Below, piece by piece: positions 63,302 through 64,000 of a stretch of 64,000 bases of DNA. The stretch covers positions 62,001 to 126,000 of the forward strand of contig NZ_BMSY01000006.1 in assembly GCF_014649395.1 (NCBI RefSeq). The letters are read 5' to 3'. Within the stretch, counting starts at the first letter, position 1, and each line of letters begins with the position of its first letter. Under the pieces are notes generated by a model that was not told the origin of the DNA, searched no databases, and saw nothing but the letters and a program-made list of their open reading frames with translations. The position numbers were made by a program, and so were the translations under genes. The DNA comes from Streptomyces aureoverticillatus (GTDB taxonomy: Bacteria; Actinomycetota; Actinomycetes; Streptomycetales; Streptomycetaceae).

Positions 63302-64000
63302 TCACTTCCCGCGCGAGGGGCCGTCCTTGTCCGGCCGCCCGGCCGTTGAGGAACGGCACGCCTCCGCCTCCTCACGGGCCAGGCGCGCGATCCGGCTGTC
63401 CTGGTCCGCGGCCGAGAGCAGTTCCTCGTACGCCGTGACGGCGGTCGCGCAGGAACCTCCCACGCACGAGGCGCGGGCCCGCCACAGCAGCGAGGTGTGC
63501 CGGTGCCGCTCGGCCTCGGCGTCGCCGGAACCGGACGAGGCCAGCACGGCGTCCAGCGCGTCCAGTTCATCGACGGCCGCGTCGTGCCGCCCGCACTCCA
63601 GGAGCGTGCGGACGAGACGGAAGCGCGTGCCGATCACCATGGAGTGCTGGGGCGGCAAGTGGGCGAGGAGCCCGTCCAGGACGCACTCCAGATCGGCCGT
63701 GGCCTCCGTGAACCGGCCTTCTTCGACGAGGAGTTGGGCCCGCTGCTGGTAGAGCTTCACCACGTTGCGGCCCACCGCGCTGAGCGGCTCCGGCACCGAC
63801 CGGTACCGTGCCAGCAGCACGTCGACGACCGCGAGCGCCTCCGTATGACGCCGCTGGCGCACGAGGTTGCCGCAGAGCAAGGACGAGGTGTCCAGGTACA
63901 GGACCGAGTCCTGCTCGCCCGCCTTCTCCAGCTTGGCCAGTTGGTCGCGGTGCGTCCGCTCGGCCTCCGGCAGCAGCCCGGCCTCTTCCAGGGCGTGCGC
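63302..64000 (-). CDS. TPR-type helical repeat protein (partial, 5' end outside)
   Basis: The frame stays open from the window edge, giving about 232 residues ending ...STAGRPDKDGPSRGK. Helix pairs of TPR type repeat (RQRRHTEALAVVDVLLARYRSVPEPL, LYQQRAQLLVEEGRFTEATADLECVLDGLLAHLPPQHSMVIGTRFRLVRTLLECGRHDAAVDELDAL). This is typical of the C-terminal halves of large regulatory TPR proteins in Streptomyces. An internal Met at 63880 is not the true start. Function cannot be told from this part. Confidence 0.75.
   Translation of the reverse strand, partial: AHALEEAGLLPEAERTHRDQLAKLEKAGEQDSVLYLDTSSLLCGNLVRQRRHTEALAVVDVLLARYRSVPEPLSAVGRNVVKLYQQRAQLLVEEGRFTEATADLECVLDGLLAHLPPQHSMVIGTRFRLVRTLLECGRHDAAVDELDALDAVLASSGSGDAEAERHRHTSLLWRARASCVGGSCATAVTAYEELLSAADQDSRIARLAREEAEACRSSTAGRPDKDGPSRGK

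Overview
This is a high-GC, gene-dense stretch of an actinomycete chromosome, almost certainly Streptomyces. The signs are strong G/C at third codon positions, frequent GTG starts, four-base start/stop overlaps, GGAGG-type ribosome sites, dispersed Streptomyces-type palindromic repeats between genes, and family content (PucR, XdhC/CoxI, DUF2637, LCP, MatB-like glycosyltransferase, lasso peptide cluster). No rRNA, tRNA, CRISPR array, integrase or transposase was seen.

Layout. 1-12.1 kb: the tail of an upstream gene, a PoxB-like thiamine-diphosphate enzyme, a GH38 alpha-mannosidase, an RsbW-like ATPase, a DUF2637 membrane protein, a FhuF-like ferric reductase behind an iron box, a GntR/FCD regulator, a TPR protein and a PucR regulator. 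12.5-19.3 kb: the upper purine-degradation block, with three xanthine dehydrogenase subunits, an AzgA-type purine permease and the XdhC maturation factor, all divergent from the PucR gene. 19.5-27 kb: an SDR/TetR divergent pair, a cytochrome P450, a lipoprotein deacetylase, a decayed zinc-type oxidoreductase (pseudogene), an unknown protein and an FAD monooxygenase. 27.4-31.2 kb: a MatAB-like surface polysaccharide operon (small membrane protein, NodB-GT2 fusion, LCP ligase). 31.2-33.2 kb: a secreted repeat protein and a PPOX flavoprotein. 33.6-38.1 kb: a complete lasso-peptide cluster (A-C-B1-B2-D) whose predicted core belongs to the citrulassin type. 38.4-48.3 kb: a pentapeptide-repeat membrane protein, CorA, an AlkZ-like winged-helix protein carrying an in-frame palindromic repeat, a LysE exporter, a GAF-LuxR regulator, two acyl-CoA synthetases and a zinc-ribbon protein. 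48.6-63.2 kb: the lower purine and glyoxylate block, with glyoxylate carboligase, catalase, tartronate semialdehyde reductase, hydroxypyruvate isomerase, uraD, uraH, uricase, two NCS2 permeases and 8-oxoguanine deaminase. The window ends inside a TPR-type gene.

How the genes work together. Xanthine dehydrogenase makes urate. Uricase, HIU hydrolase and OHCU decarboxylase turn it into allantoin, releasing hydrogen peroxide. Glyoxylate from the later allantoin steps enters Gcl, Hyi and tartronate semialdehyde reductase. The allantoin-opening enzymes themselves are not in the window. Two regulatory signals link these genes. An identical 19-bp palindromic site overlaps the predicted -35 of both the catalase gene and the uraD-uraH-uricase operon, which would tie peroxide removal to peroxide production. 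A 15-bp TTCC...GGAA site, repeated at exact 21-bp spacing, lies in front of both gcl and hyi and is a good candidate for the AllR (IclR-family) operator.

All functional calls rest on reading the sequence and on remembered family features. No database search was run.
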